The notes beneath the pieces were generated by a model, which saw only the letters and a program-made list of their open reading frames with translations, searched no databases and had not been told where the DNA came from. A stretch of 64,000 nt of DNA from JAPLJU01 sp036725345 (GTDB lineage Bacteria; Desulfobacterota; Syntrophia; Syntrophales; UBA2192). The translations under genes and the position numbers were made by a program. Location of the stretch: NCBI GenBank assembly GCA_036725345.1, contig DAIMEJ010000002.1:124001-188000 (forward strand), written 5' to 3'. Positions 25,449 to 34,772 of the stretch are shown here, in pieces. How positions within the stretch are numbered: position 1 is the stretch's first letter; the number at the start of each line of letters is the position of its first letter.

Positions 25449-27473
25449 ATGAGCCACAGGAAAATGACCCTCTCCAGGATGATGATTGCGAGGATCAAAA
25501 AAAGCCGGATCTTCAGGAGGACCTTTGTCGGTATCCTGATCCTGTCTGTTGCAGCCTTTGTGGGGGGGGCGGGGTATCTCCTCTATCTGATCGTGAACGC
25601 ACCGAACGTTGAGACGCTCAAAGATTACAGACCCAACACGATCACGCGGATCTATGCCGACAAAAACGAGATCATCGACACTTTCTTCATGGAGGATCGC
25701 CGGATTATTTCCGTCCAGGATGTCCCTCCGGTGGTGATCAACGCCTTCATCGCTTCGGAAGATGCCCGTTTTTTCCACCACACGGGCCTGGACCTTTTCA
25801 GTATCGCTCGGGCCGCCCTGAAAAACCTCGTTGCCCGGGAGATCGTGCAGGGCGGGAGCACCATCACCCAGCAGGTGGCCAAGTCCATTTATCTCACTCC
25901 GGAGAGAACGATCATCCGGAAAGTCAAGGAGGCCATTCTGGCCTACAAGATAGACCACTCCATGAACAAACGGGAAATCCTCGAGCTCTATCTGAACCAC
26001 ATCTATCTCGGCCACGGAGCCTACGGGATCGAGGCGGCGGCACAGGTCTACTTCGGGAAGACCACAAAAGACCTGACGCTGCCGGAAGCGGCGATGCTGG
26101 CCGGACTGCCCAAGGCACCGAGCAGATATTCGCCCTACGGGAGCATGGAACGGGCCAAACAGCGGCAGGACTATGTGCTCGTGCGGATGGTGGAGGACGG
26201 CTACATCACCGAGACGGACAGAAACCGGGCCTTGAAGGCCCCCATCAAGCTCATTGCCCCCGCACCGAAAGAAAAGGTGGCCCCCTACTTCACGGAAAAC
26301 GTGCGCCGTTACGTCGTGGAGAAATACGGCAGCGACGCCCTTTACAAGGAGGGCCTCGAGATATACACCACGCTGAACGTGGAGATGCAGAAAGCCGCCT
26401 TCGCCGCAGTGGAAAGGGGACTTCAGGAGACCGAGGACCGGCTGAAATACGAAAAAGGGGTTCTTCAGGGGGCGCTTTTTTGCATGGACGCCAAAACGGG
26501 CGAAATCAAGGCGATGATCGGCGGGCGGGACTACAAGAAGAGCGAATTCAACCGGGCCACCCAGGCAAAACGCAGGCCGGGTTCGGCCTTCAAGCCTTTC
26601 ATCTACACGGCGGCCTTCGACAAGGGCCTCACACCGGCGACGGTCATCGTCGACGAGCCGATCGAATACGAGTACAAGAAGAGGACCTGGCAGCCTCAGA
26701 ATTTCGATCGGAAATACAACGGCCCGACGACCCTGCGGACGGCCCTCGTGCACTCCAGGAACGTGGTGACAATCAGGCTCCTGGAGGAGATCGGGCTCGG
26801 CTACGCCATCGATTATGCCGGCAACATGGGGGTTTCCTCACCCCTGACGAGGGACCTGACCCTGGCCCTCGGAACCTCCACTCTGACCCTCGAGGAAATG
26901 GTCCGCGGGTTCGGCGTTCTCGCCAATCAGGGCAAGAGGGTAGAGCCCTTCTTCATCAAAAAGATCGTCGATCGGACGGGTCATGTGCTGGAGGAGAACG
27001 TCCCGAAGGAGGAACAGGTCATCGATCCGAGGATTGCCTACCTGACGACCAACGTACTCAAGGACGTCGTTCAGGAGGGCACCGGCGAGAGGGTCAAGGT
27101 GATCGGAAGACCCGTGGCCGGCAAGACGGGGACGACGGACGATTTCAGGGATGCGTGGTTCGTCGGGTTCAACCCTTCGCTCGTTACCGGCGTCTGGGTC
27201 GGATTCGACGACGAAACACCCATGGCGCACAACGAAACGGGGGGGCGGGTGGCCGCGCCCATCTGGCTCTATTTCATGGAACAGACCCTCGCTGGACAGC
27301 CCGTGGAATATTTCCCGGTGCCGGACGGCGTGACCTTTGTGCGGATCGATCCGAAGACGGGCTTCCTGGCGGGATTCAGCCAGAGCGACGCAATCTTCGA
27401 ATGTTTCCTCGAAGGAACGGCGCCCACCCAGTTTGCGCAGGGAACGCAGGACGCTTTTCATCCGGAACCCTGA
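25449..27473 (+). CDS. mrcA: Class A penicillin-binding protein (PBP1A family)
   Basis: Builds and cross-links peptidoglycan in the periplasm. 674 residues from ATG 25449 (MSHRKMTLS). There is one membrane anchor (about 30-55) and a glycosyltransferase-51 domain with SEDARFFHHTGLD, GGSTITQQVAKS and YLNHIYLGHGAYGIEAAA. The transpeptidase domain has SAFKPF (active serine), SRN (third-residue variant of SxN) and KTGTTDDFRDAWF. An in-frame extension into tatC is rejected. It starts five bases after tatC. No OB-like insertion between domains is obvious, so it is shorter than E. coli PBP1A. Confidence 0.94.
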   Translation: MSHRKMTLSRMMIARIKKSRIFRRTFVGILILSVAAFVGGAGYLLYLIVNAPNVETLKDYRPNTITRIYADKNEIIDTFFMEDRRIISVQDVPPVVINAFIASEDARFFHHTGLDLFSIARAALKNLVAREIVQGGSTITQQVAKSIYLTPERTIIRKVKEAILAYKIDHSMNKREILELYLNHIYLGHGAYGIEAAAQVYFGKTTKDLTLPEAAMLAGLPKAPSRYSPYGSMERAKQRQDYVLVRMVEDGYITETDRNRALKAPIKLIAPAPKEKVAPYFTENVRRYVVEKYGSDALYKEGLEIYTTLNVEMQKAAFAAVERGLQETEDRLKYEKGVLQGALFCMDAKTGEIKAMIGGRDYKKSEFNRATQAKRRPGSAFKPFIYTAAFDKGLTPATVIVDEPIEYEYKKRTWQPQNFDRKYNGPTTLRTALVHSRNVVTIRLLEEIGLGYAIDYAGNMGVSSPLTRDLTLALGTSTLTLEEMVRGFGVLANQGKRVEPFFIKKIVDRTGHVLEENVPKEEQVIDPRIAYLTTNVLKDVVQEGTGERVKVIGRPVAGKTGTTDDFRDAWFVGFNPSLVTGVWVGFDDETPMAHNETGGRVAAPIWLYFMEQTLAGQPVEYFPVPDGVTFVRIDPKTGFLAGFSQSDAIFECFLEGTAPTQFAQGTQDAFHPEP

Positions 27474-27561
27474 CGAAAAGAAATGGAATAATTTTCTTGA
27501 CAAAAGATTATTTTTATATCACAAAGTGCAATCGAATTAGAGCGAACCGAAGGTCGATATC

Positions 27562-27657
27562 ATGATTCCTTCATACCTGACGAGCATGATTTCCGTAGTT
27601 GTAGGCGTCGTTGTCGTCGTCATCGTAGCGGCGGGGACCGTTGCTCGTCTTGCGTGA
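27562..27657 (+). CDS. Valine-rich leader peptide of the ilv operon
   Basis: A 31-codon frame, ATG 27562 to TGA 27657, with AAGGTC as ribosome site. It has ten valine codons, and codons 12-22 read VVVGVVVVVIV. Leader peptides loaded with the end-product amino acids are the sensing part of ribosome-mediated attenuators (compare IvbL and IlvL of enteric bacteria). It sits 22 bases before a strong terminator and 144 bases before ilvB. When valyl-tRNA is short the ribosome would stall in the Val run and change the fold of the following RNA. The codon run and placement are direct; the mechanism is inferred by analogy. Confidence 0.85.
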   Translation: MIPSYLTSMISVVVGVVVVVIVAAGTVARLA

Positions 27658-27678
27658 GGAATTGAGATAACAGACACG

Positions 27679-27713
27679 AGCCGCGGGCCCCGAAACCCCG
27701 CGGCTTTTTATTT
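27679..27713 (+). terminator. Attenuator terminator 1 of the ilv leader
   Basis: A 9-bp perfect GC-rich stem (27679-27687 with 27697-27705, loop 27688-27696) followed by TTTTTATTT. It is a textbook intrinsic terminator just after the leader peptide stop. Upstream GCGGGG (27631-27636) can pair with CCCCGC (27696-27701) in its 3' arm and so could act as a competing antiterminator helix. Confidence 0.8.
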
Positions 27714-27723
27714 CGGAAAAAAG

Positions 27724-27753
27724 CCGCAGCGAAGAATCGCCTGCGGTTTTTTT
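27724..27753 (+). terminator. Attenuator terminator 2 of the ilv leader
   Basis: CCGCAG/CTGCGG plus CGA/TCG with one bulged C (27724-27746) and an AGAA loop, followed by seven T. It is a second terminator directly after the first and 48 bases before ilvB. GGCTTTTT (27702-27709) can instead pair with AAAAAGCC (27718-27725), which would break both terminators at once. Confidence 0.7.
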
Positions 27754-27800
27754 CGGTCAAACCGACTTCGCAGTCATTTTCTTGCCAGGAGGTGTTTAAG

Positions 27801-29510
27801 GTGAAGCTAAAAGGTGCTCAGATTTTCATCCGGTGCCTCAAAGAGGAAGGCGTCGACACGATTTTCGGATATCCCGGCGGGGCCGTCATCGACATCTACG
27901 ATGAATTGTTCAAGAGCGAAATCAAGCATATCCTCGTCCGTCACGAACAGGCAGCCGTTCACGCGGCGGACGGTTACGCCCGGTTGTCGGGCAAGGTCGG
28001 TGTGGCCCTCGCCACGTCGGGACCCGGCGCGACGAACACCGTCACGGGTATCGCCACGGCCAACATGGATTCCATCCCCATCGTCGTGTTCACCGGCCAG
28101 GTCCCCACGCACCTGATCGGGAACGACGCTTTCCAGGAGTGCGACATCACGGGCATCACGCGGCCCTGCACAAAGCACAACTACCTCGTGAGGAATATCG
28201 ATGATCTGGCCAACGTCATCCGGGAAGCCTTCCACATCGCCCGGACGGGGCGTCCCGGCCCGGTCCTCGTCGACCTGCCGAAGAACATCATGGTGGCCGA
28301 GACGGATTACGACCCGACCAAGATCCGGATCAACGCCACAAAGCTCTCGACGCCGGCGAAACCGGTTCCCAAGAAGTACGTCCAGCTGGTGGAGATGCTG
28401 AAGGCCTCGAAGCGCCCCCTCCTCATGACGGGCGGGGGAATCGTCCTCGGCAAGGCCTGGGATGAATTGCAGTGCTTCGCCCGCCGTGCGAAGATTCCCG
28501 TCACCTCGACCCTCATGGGTCTCGGCGCCTTCCCGGGCTCAGACCCCCTCTGGCTGGGCATGCCCGGCATGCACGGCACCTATTACGCCAACATGGCCAT
28601 CAGCCATTGCGACCTGCTGATCACCATCGGCGCGCGCTTCGACGATCGCGTGACGGGGCAGATCGACACTTTTGCGGCGAATGCCGACATCATCCACATC
28701 GACGTGGACCCCTCGTCCATCAACAAGAACATCGTCGCGGACCTGCCGATCGTGAGCGACGCCCGGAGCGCACTGGAGATCATCAACCGCACCCTCAAGG
28801 ATCACAACTACTCGCCCACCGACGCGGAGCGCAAGGAGTGGCTGGGTGAGATCGAGACCTGGAAAAAGAAGGCCCCCCTGAGCTACTGCCAGGAAGCGGG
28901 GCTCATCAAGCCGCAGTGCGTCATCGAGACGCTCTACGAACTGACAAAGGGCAACGCGATCATCACGACGGAGGTGGGTCAGAACCAGATGTGGGCGGCC
29001 CAGTTCTACAAATACGATCACCCCCGAACCTTCATCTCCTCGGGGGGCCTCGGGACGATGGGGTATGGCTTCCCCGCCGCCATCGGCGCCCAGTTCGCTT
29101 TCCCCGAAAGGCTCGTGGTGGACATCGCGGGAGACGGCAGCATCCAGATGAACATCCAGGAGATGGCCACGGCCGTTCAGTACAGCGTCCCCGTGAAGAT
29201 CGTGCTCCTCAACAACGGCTATCTCGGGATGGTCCGGCAATGGCAGGAGCTTTTCTACGAAAAGCGGTACTCCAACACCGACATGACCTACCAGCCGGAC
29301 TTCGTGAAGGTAGCCGAGGCTTACGGCTGGAAGGGTTTCCGGGCGACGAAGCCCGAAGAGATCCGGCCCACCCTCGAGAAGGGCATCGCCGCCCCGGGGC
29401 CTGTTCTCATGGACTTTCACGTGGCCCGGGAGGAGTGCGTCTACCCCATGGTGAGGCCGGGGGGCTCCATCAGCGAAATGACGCTGGCGACCCGGGAGAT
29501 GATCAATTAA
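27801..29510 (+). CDS. ilvB: Acetolactate synthase large subunit
   Basis: The ThDP enzyme that makes acetolactate or acetohydroxybutyrate, the first common step to Val, Leu and Ile. 569 residues, with the catalytic glutamate in VRHEQAAVHAADGYAR (Glu49) and the ThDP motif GDGSIQMN...LNN near 425-453. I choose GTG 27801 because AGGAGGT lies 7 bases before it; GTG 27792 would overlap that site. It is first in ilvB-ilvN-ilvC-ilvD and sits behind the attenuator. Confidence 0.96.
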   Translation: MKLKGAQIFIRCLKEEGVDTIFGYPGGAVIDIYDELFKSEIKHILVRHEQAAVHAADGYARLSGKVGVALATSGPGATNTVTGIATANMDSIPIVVFTGQVPTHLIGNDAFQECDITGITRPCTKHNYLVRNIDDLANVIREAFHIARTGRPGPVLVDLPKNIMVAETDYDPTKIRINATKLSTPAKPVPKKYVQLVEMLKASKRPLLMTGGGIVLGKAWDELQCFARRAKIPVTSTLMGLGAFPGSDPLWLGMPGMHGTYYANMAISHCDLLITIGARFDDRVTGQIDTFAANADIIHIDVDPSSINKNIVADLPIVSDARSALEIINRTLKDHNYSPTDAERKEWLGEIETWKKKAPLSYCQEAGLIKPQCVIETLYELTKGNAIITTEVGQNQMWAAQFYKYDHPRTFISSGGLGTMGYGFPAAIGAQFAFPERLVVDIAGDGSIQMNIQEMATAVQYSVPVKIVLLNNGYLGMVRQWQELFYEKRYSNTDMTYQPDFVKVAEAYGWKGFRATKPEEIRPTLEKGIAAPGPVLMDFHVAREECVYPMVRPGGSISEMTLATREMIN

Positions 29511-29615
29511 AAGAAACAGGCGATTGGCAAAAGGCTCAAGGCATCAGGAAAGAATGTTCAGGGCCGCTCAAGCCGATCCGAACTAAATTTTAAGTATTGG
29601 AAAGGGTGGAAGGTT

Positions 29616-30104
29616 ATGGACAAGAAAAAGGAGCGCATCATCTCACTTCTCGTGAACAACAAACCGGATGTGCTGGCGAGGGTCGCCGGCACGCTGGGCG
29701 GAAAAGGGTACAACATCGAGAGTCTCTGTGTCGACGTGACGATGAACCCCGACGTGTCGAAGATCATTCTCACGACCGTCCAGACGAAATCGAACCTTTC
29801 CAAGATCGAGAAACAGCTCGAGCGCCTGATCGACGTCGTCAAGGTGGAGGACCTCACCGAAGTGGAGACCATCAAGCAGGAGATGGTCCTCATCCGCATG
29901 AACCTGACGGAGACGACCAAATCCGAATTGATCCGCACGATCAACGCCCTCAACTGCAAGATCATCACCTTCAACACGGACCACTGCGTTCTGGAATACA
30001 CGGGATCGAAGGACGCGGTCGACGCCATTTTGAAGAAACTTGCCCCGCTGGGCATCGACGACATCGCCAGAACGGGGGTCGCGGCACTGGAAAGAAAGAA
30101 CTGA
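29616..30104 (+). CDS. ilvN: Acetolactate synthase small regulatory subunit
   Basis: 162 residues. The N-terminal ACT domain (ISLLVNNKPDVLARVAGTLGGKGYNIESLCV) binds valine for feedback inhibition, and the C-terminal domain (residues 80-160) contacts IlvB. The length is that of the longer IlvH-like form. It lies 105 bases after ilvB, a larger gap than the others in the operon, with GGAAAGGGTGGAAGG before the start. Confidence 0.95.
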   Translation: MDKKKERIISLLVNNKPDVLARVAGTLGGKGYNIESLCVDVTMNPDVSKIILTTVQTKSNLSKIEKQLERLIDVVKVEDLTEVETIKQEMVLIRMNLTETTKSELIRTINALNCKIITFNTDHCVLEYTGSKDAVDAILKKLAPLGIDDIARTGVAALERKN

Positions 30105-30130
30105 GTTATGCTTGATCGAGGAGGATCGTC

Positions 30131-31186
30131 ATGGCAGAGATGAATTTCGGCGGTATGCTGGAGGAGGTTATCACGTCGGAGGAATTTACCCTTGAAAAGG
30201 CGCGCCAGGTTTTGAAGAACGAAACGGTGGCGGTGATCGGATACGGCGTCCAGGGGCAGGGGCAGTCCCTGAACATGCGGGACAACGGCATCCGTGTCAT
30301 CATCGGTCAGAGAGAGGGGGGCGCCACATGGGAGAAGGTCCTGAAAGACGGCTGGGTGCCCGGCAAGACCCTTTTTACCCTCGAGGAAGCCGCCAAGCGC
30401 GGCACCATCCTCCAATACATGCTCTCCGACGCCGGGCAGAAGGCACAGTGGTCCGCGATCAAACCCTACCTCACCAGGGGGAAGGCCCTCTATTTTTCAC
30501 ACGGATTTTCCATCACCTATAAGGATCTGACGGGCGTGATCCCCCCCGCCGGCGTCGACGTGATTCTCGTGGCGCCGAAAGGCGCGGGCCGGACCGTCAG
30601 GAGCAACTTCCTCGCGGGAAGCGGCATCAATTCCAGCTACGCCGTCTTCCAGGACGCCACGGGAAAGGCCCGGGAGAGAGCGCTGGCCCTCGGCGTGGCG
30701 ATCGGCTCGGGATACCTCTTCCCGACGACGTTCGAAAAAGAGGTCTACAGCGACCTGACGGGAGAGAGGGGGGTGCTCATGGGGTGCCTCGCCGGCGTCA
30801 TGGAGGCCCAGTACAACGTGCTCCGCAAGCACGGCCACAGCCCCAGCGAGGCCTTCAATGAAACGGTCGAGGAACTCACCCAGAGCCTCATGCCGCTCGT
30901 CGCCGAAAACGGCATGGACTGGATGTACGGCAACTGCAGCACCACGGCCCAGCGCGGAGCGCTCGACTGGAAAAACCGTTTCCGTGACGCCGTCGCCCCC
31001 GTTTTCGAGGAGCTCTACAAACGGGTCACCGCGGGGGAAGAAACCAAGATCGTTCTGGAGGCGAACAGCGCCCCGGACTACAGGGAAAAGCTGGAAAAAG
31101 AACTGGCCCAGATGCGCAACTCCGAGATGTGGAAGGCCGGAGCTGCAGTCCGGTCCCTGAGACCGGAGCGGAGAAAAAAGGCTTAA
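30131..31186 (+). CDS. ilvC: Ketol-acid reductoisomerase
   Basis: Mg- and NAD(P)H-dependent isomeroreductase, the second step of Val and Ile synthesis. 351 residues: Rossmann motif GYGVQGQGQS at 38-47, VAPKGAGRTVR, and the helical C-terminal knot with the metal ligands (Asp/Glu in SDLTGERGVLMG and MEAQYNVL). The loop GQREGGATWEKVLKDGW differs from the commonest bacterial class I loop and resembles a subgroup seen in Bacteroidetes and eukaryotes. GGAGGA lies before the ATG. It is 26 bases after ilvN. Confidence 0.95.
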   Translation: MAEMNFGGMLEEVITSEEFTLEKARQVLKNETVAVIGYGVQGQGQSLNMRDNGIRVIIGQREGGATWEKVLKDGWVPGKTLFTLEEAAKRGTILQYMLSDAGQKAQWSAIKPYLTRGKALYFSHGFSITYKDLTGVIPPAGVDVILVAPKGAGRTVRSNFLAGSGINSSYAVFQDATGKARERALALGVAIGSGYLFPTTFEKEVYSDLTGERGVLMGCLAGVMEAQYNVLRKHGHSPSEAFNETVEELTQSLMPLVAENGMDWMYGNCSTTAQRGALDWKNRFRDAVAPVFEELYKRVTAGEETKIVLEANSAPDYREKLEKELAQMRNSEMWKAGAAVRSLRPERRKKA

Positions 31187-31221
31187 ACCGGACATCGAAC
31201 ATGCTTCAGAAAGGAAGAGCC

Positions 31222-32889
31222 ATGCGCAGTGACCTGATGAAAAAAGGCCTCGAGAGGGCGCCTCACCGGTCCCTCTTCAAGTCCATGGGTTACACGGACG
31301 AGGAAATCGCCCGACCGCTCATCGGCGTGGTGAATTCGGCAAACGAGATCATCCCGGGTCACATCCACCTGGACATCATCAGCGAGGCGGTCAAGTCCGG
31401 CATCCGCATGTCGGGGGGCACGCCGGTGGAGTTTCCCGTCATCGGCGTATGCGACGGGATCGCCATGGGTCACACCGGGATGAAGTATTCCCTGGCCAGC
31501 CGCGAGAACATCGCCGACGCCGTCGAAATCATGGCCATGGCCCACCCCTTTGACGCTCTCGTTTTTATCCCCAATTGCGACAAGATCATCCCCGGGATGC
31601 TCATGGCGGCTCTTCGCCTGAACATCCCCTCGATTTTCGTCAGCGGCGGCCCCATGCTTGCAGGCTCCGTGGAGGGTAAGGCGGTGGATCTCATCACCGT
31701 CTTCGAGGGTGTGGGAAAGGTCAAGTCCCGCCAGATGGCGATGAACGAGCTCAAAAAAATCGAGGATTGCGCCTGTCCCGGCTGCGGTTCCTGCTCCGGC
31801 ATGTACACGGCCAACACGATGAACTGCATGACCGAGGCCCTGGGGATGGGACTGCCCGGCAACGGCACGATCCTGGCCGTGGACGCGGCCCGTGTCCGCC
31901 TGGCGAAGACAGCGGGAGCCCAGGCGCTGGATCTCCTCAAAAAGGGGATCAGGCCCCGCAGCATCGCGACCCTCGACGCCTTCAAAAACGCCATCGCCGT
32001 GGACATGGCCCTTGGCGGTTCAACGAACACCGTCCTTCATCTTCCGGCTATCGCTCACGAGGCGGGGATCAAGCTCAATCTCGACCTCTTCAACAGGATC
32101 AGCGCGAAGACCCCCAATCTCTGCAAGCTGAGCCCCGCGAGCGCCCACCACATCGAAAACCTCGGGGCGGCCGGAGGCGTCCAGGCGGTTATGAAAGCGA
32201 TCAGTCCGCTGGGCGTGATCGCCGACAAGGCGCTCACCGTCACGGGCCGAACGGTGAAAGACAATCTGAAGGGGGTCCGTGTTCTTGACCACGAGGTCAT
32301 CCGCCCCGTCAAAAAACCCTATGCCAAGGAGGGCGGCCTCGCCATCCTGCGGGGCAATCTCGCACCCGACGGCGGCGTCGTCAAACAGTCCGCCGTGCTG
32401 CCGGAGATGCTTGTCAACGAAGGGCCTGCCCGCGTCTTCGACAGCGAGGACGGCGCCATCGATGCGATCCTTGGCGGCAGGATCAAGCCCGGTGATGTCG
32501 TCGTCATCCGTTACGAGGGCCCCAAAGGGGGGCCGGGCATGAGAGAAATGTTATCCCCGACCTCGGCCATTGCCGGCATGGGCCTCGACAAGAGCGTGGC
32601 GCTTCTCACGGACGGTCGTTTCAGCGGAGGCTCCCGCGGCGCGGCCATCGGCCATATCTCGCCGGAGGCCGCCGATGGCGGCCCAATCGCCCTCATCCGC
32701 GAAGGCGACCGCATCTCCATCGACATCCCGAATAAAAAGATCACGCTCAAGATCAGCGCCGAGGAGCTCAGGCGAAGAAAAAAGGCCTGGAAACCCCGGC
32801 CGCCGGCGATCCGGTCGGGTTACCTCGCCCGGTACTCGAGCCTCGTCACCTCTGCGAGCACCGGCGCCATCCTGAAAGACCGTCCGTAA
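31222..32889 (+). CDS. ilvD: Dihydroxy-acid dehydratase
   Basis: The Fe-S dehydratase of the third step in Val and Ile synthesis. 555 residues from ATG 31222 (AAGGAAG ahead). Cluster cysteines are in IPNCDKIIPGML (Cys119) and ACPGCGSCSGMYTANTMNCMTEALG. The segment NSANEIIPGHIHL lacks the extra cysteine of the 2Fe-2S plant type, so it is closer to the oxygen-sensitive E. coli type with a 4Fe-4S cluster. It is last in the operon and a terminator follows. Confidence 0.95.
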   Translation: MRSDLMKKGLERAPHRSLFKSMGYTDEEIARPLIGVVNSANEIIPGHIHLDIISEAVKSGIRMSGGTPVEFPVIGVCDGIAMGHTGMKYSLASRENIADAVEIMAMAHPFDALVFIPNCDKIIPGMLMAALRLNIPSIFVSGGPMLAGSVEGKAVDLITVFEGVGKVKSRQMAMNELKKIEDCACPGCGSCSGMYTANTMNCMTEALGMGLPGNGTILAVDAARVRLAKTAGAQALDLLKKGIRPRSIATLDAFKNAIAVDMALGGSTNTVLHLPAIAHEAGIKLNLDLFNRISAKTPNLCKLSPASAHHIENLGAAGGVQAVMKAISPLGVIADKALTVTGRTVKDNLKGVRVLDHEVIRPVKKPYAKEGGLAILRGNLAPDGGVVKQSAVLPEMLVNEGPARVFDSEDGAIDAILGGRIKPGDVVVIRYEGPKGGPGMREMLSPTSAIAGMGLDKSVALLTDGRFSGGSRGAAIGHISPEAADGGPIALIREGDRISIDIPNKKITLKISAEELRRRKKAWKPRPPAIRSGYLARYSSLVTSASTGAILKDRP

Positions 32890-32907
32890 ACCAACGCACT
32901 TCCCGAG

Positions 32908-32938
32908 GGATGCCGGTAGCAACCGGCATCCTTTCATT
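32908..32938 (+). terminator. Terminator of the ilv operon
   Basis: A 10-bp perfect stem (32908-32917 with 32922-32931) with tetraloop AGCA, followed by TTTCATTT, 18 bases after the ilvD stop. Confidence 0.75.
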
Positions 32939-33002
32939 TGTCACATGCCTTTTTTTGTGTTAATTTTTTCTTAAAATACATCCGCACCCCCAGGTAGGAC
33001 GA

Positions 33003-33575
33003 ATGAGAGGATGCCCGGCAGAAAAGATGATCCGGAAGGCAGGCCCATTGTCCCTTCTGTGTTTCTCCCTTGCTTTATTCCTTACCCCCCTTGCCTGCAA
33101 TCCGTCGCCTTCCCACAGCAAAGCCGCCGTCGCCTTCAAAAAAGAGGTCCGGGACAACATCGAAAAACTCTCACCGCCCTTCGCGGAGGCCCTGCACAAG
33201 GGGGACCACAAGGCCCTCGAGTCGGCACTGACGCGTGCCTGTATCGAGGCGGAGGAGCAGGGAAAACCTTTTTCCTGCGGTATCGCGATCCTGGACAAAA
33301 ACGGCGTTTCGATGACATCCACCTCCCCGCGGAAGCCTTCGAGGGGCATCGATTATTCGCACTACGAATCGATAACGAAAACCCTCCGGGAAAAAAGGAT
33401 CGTCCGTGTAAGGCTGTTCCTCCAGGACGGGACAAAGATCTACGCCGTCAGTTCCCCCCTCATGAGAGACGGCCGGCTCGTCGGCCTGCTCGTCCTGGGT
33501 TATTTTTCAACGGAGGTTCAGCGTAACTGGGGCCTCACCGAGGCGGAGTTTCTGGAGCTCGATTTCAACCGCTGA
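33003..33575 (+). CDS. Lipoprotein with Cache-like sensor domain
   Basis: 190 residues. The signal peptide ends in lipobox LTPLAC, so the mature protein is probably lipid-anchored. The rest resembles a small periplasmic Cache/PDC fold: an N-terminal helix (KEVRDNIEKLSPPFAEAL), then strands such as CGIAILDKNGVSMTSTS and IYAVSSPLMRDGRLVGLLVLGY. TAGGACGA before ATG 33003 supports this start. It lies 10 bases before the MlaE-like gene and may belong with that transporter. The ligand is unknown. Confidence 0.7.
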   Translation: MRGCPAEKMIRKAGPLSLLCFSLALFLTPLACNPSPSHSKAAVAFKKEVRDNIEKLSPPFAEALHKGDHKALESALTRACIEAEEQGKPFSCGIAILDKNGVSMTSTSPRKPSRGIDYSHYESITKTLREKRIVRVRLFLQDGTKIYAVSSPLMRDGRLVGLLVLGYFSTEVQRNWGLTEAEFLELDFNR

Positions 33576-33585
33576 TGAAGAATCG

Positions 33586-34734
33586 ATGACGGAGCCAGCC
33601 GAAAGGAAAAACGATCTCATCCGGACCCGCGGGGAGAGAGAGGGGACCGTCAAGCTCTTCCTCTCGGGCCGGCTCGCCCTGAACAGCCTGAGCTTCTACA
33701 CCGATGAGATCCGCAAACGCCTGGAGGACCTCAAGCCGAGGGAACTCATCGTCGACCTGACCAACATCGATTACCTGGACAGTTCGGGGGCTCTGCTCCT
33801 CCTGGAGCTGGAACACCGGGCGAAGGGCCAGGCCGTCGTTTTCTCGTTCGACAACATGTCGGACGAGGTCCGGCGCATCATGGACCTCGTTAACCCGGAC
33901 GCCCTCGTCAGCCTGGCCGTCAAAGCGGAAAAAAAACAAAGATACGTCCTGGAAGAAATCGGCGAGGCCGGCTACGCTTTCTATAAAGACCTGATACAGG
34001 TCATGACGTTTGTGGGGGAGATGCTGGACGCCCTGTTCCATGCCGCCCGGAACCCCCGCCTCGTCCGGTGGGAGGATGTCTTTTTCTACGTCAAGAGGGC
34101 CGGGGTGGACGGACTGCCGATCCTGAGCCTGCTCAGTCTCCTGATGGGGCTCATCATCGCCTTCATGTCCTCCCTGCAGCTCAAGCAATTCGGGGCCAAC
34201 ATCTACGTGGCATCCCTCGTCGGGATCGCCGTCATCCGGGAGCTGGGGCCCATGATGACGGCCATCATCGTCGCCGGGCGTTCCGGGTCGGCCTTCGCGG
34301 CCGAGATCGGAACGATGAAGGTCAACGAGGAGGTGGATGCCCTCGTCACCATGGGTTTCGACCCGACCCAGTTTCTCGCCGTTCCGAAGATGCTGGCCGC
34401 CATGATCGTCGTCCCGATTCTGACCCTCTACGCGGACTTTTTCGGGATTGTCGGTGGGCTTCTCGTCGGGATCACGGGGCTTGACCTCACCACTCACACC
34501 TACATCCAGCAGACGGCAAAGAGCGTCACGCTCTTTGATTTTATCTCCAGCCTGATCAAGACCGTGGTCTTCGCCGCCCTCATCGCGGGGATCAGCTGCC
34601 AGAGGGGCCTCCAGGTGCGGGGCGGCGCGGAGGCGGTGGGTGCCGCAACAACATCGGCCGTTGTCTCATCGATATTTCTGATCATCGTTGCCGACTCGGC
34701 CTTTGCGATCCTCTTCTATTACGTCCGATGGTAA
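33586..34734 (+). CDS. MlaE-like ABC permease with N-terminal STAS domain
   Basis: 382 residues. Residues about 20-110 form a STAS domain (LIVDLTNIDYLDSSGALLLLELEHRA). About 150-380 is the MlaE/YrbE permease, with LMGLIIAFMSSLQLKQFG, VASLVGIAVIRELGPMMTAIIVAGRSGSAFAAEIGTMKV and five or so membrane spans. In E. coli the STAS protein MlaB is separate; here it is joined to the permease, a known variant. It forms the inner-membrane part of a phospholipid transporter with the next two genes. Confidence 0.93.
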   Translation: MTEPAERKNDLIRTRGEREGTVKLFLSGRLALNSLSFYTDEIRKRLEDLKPRELIVDLTNIDYLDSSGALLLLELEHRAKGQAVVFSFDNMSDEVRRIMDLVNPDALVSLAVKAEKKQRYVLEEIGEAGYAFYKDLIQVMTFVGEMLDALFHAARNPRLVRWEDVFFYVKRAGVDGLPILSLLSLLMGLIIAFMSSLQLKQFGANIYVASLVGIAVIRELGPMMTAIIVAGRSGSAFAAEIGTMKVNEEVDALVTMGFDPTQFLAVPKMLAAMIVVPILTLYADFFGIVGGLLVGITGLDLTTHTYIQQTAKSVTLFDFISSLIKTVVFAALIAGISCQRGLQVRGGAEAVGAATTSAVVSSIFLIIVADSAFAILFYYVRW

Positions 34735-34772
34735 ACGGTCGATGCCCGGTTAAACACCGGCGGGAGTGAGAC

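Noticed and set aside
27497..27502. TTGACA as -35 box of the ilv promoter
   Set aside because: No -10 hexamer at 16-18 bases; TATATC at 27515 is only 12 bases away, so the ilv promoter is left undefined.
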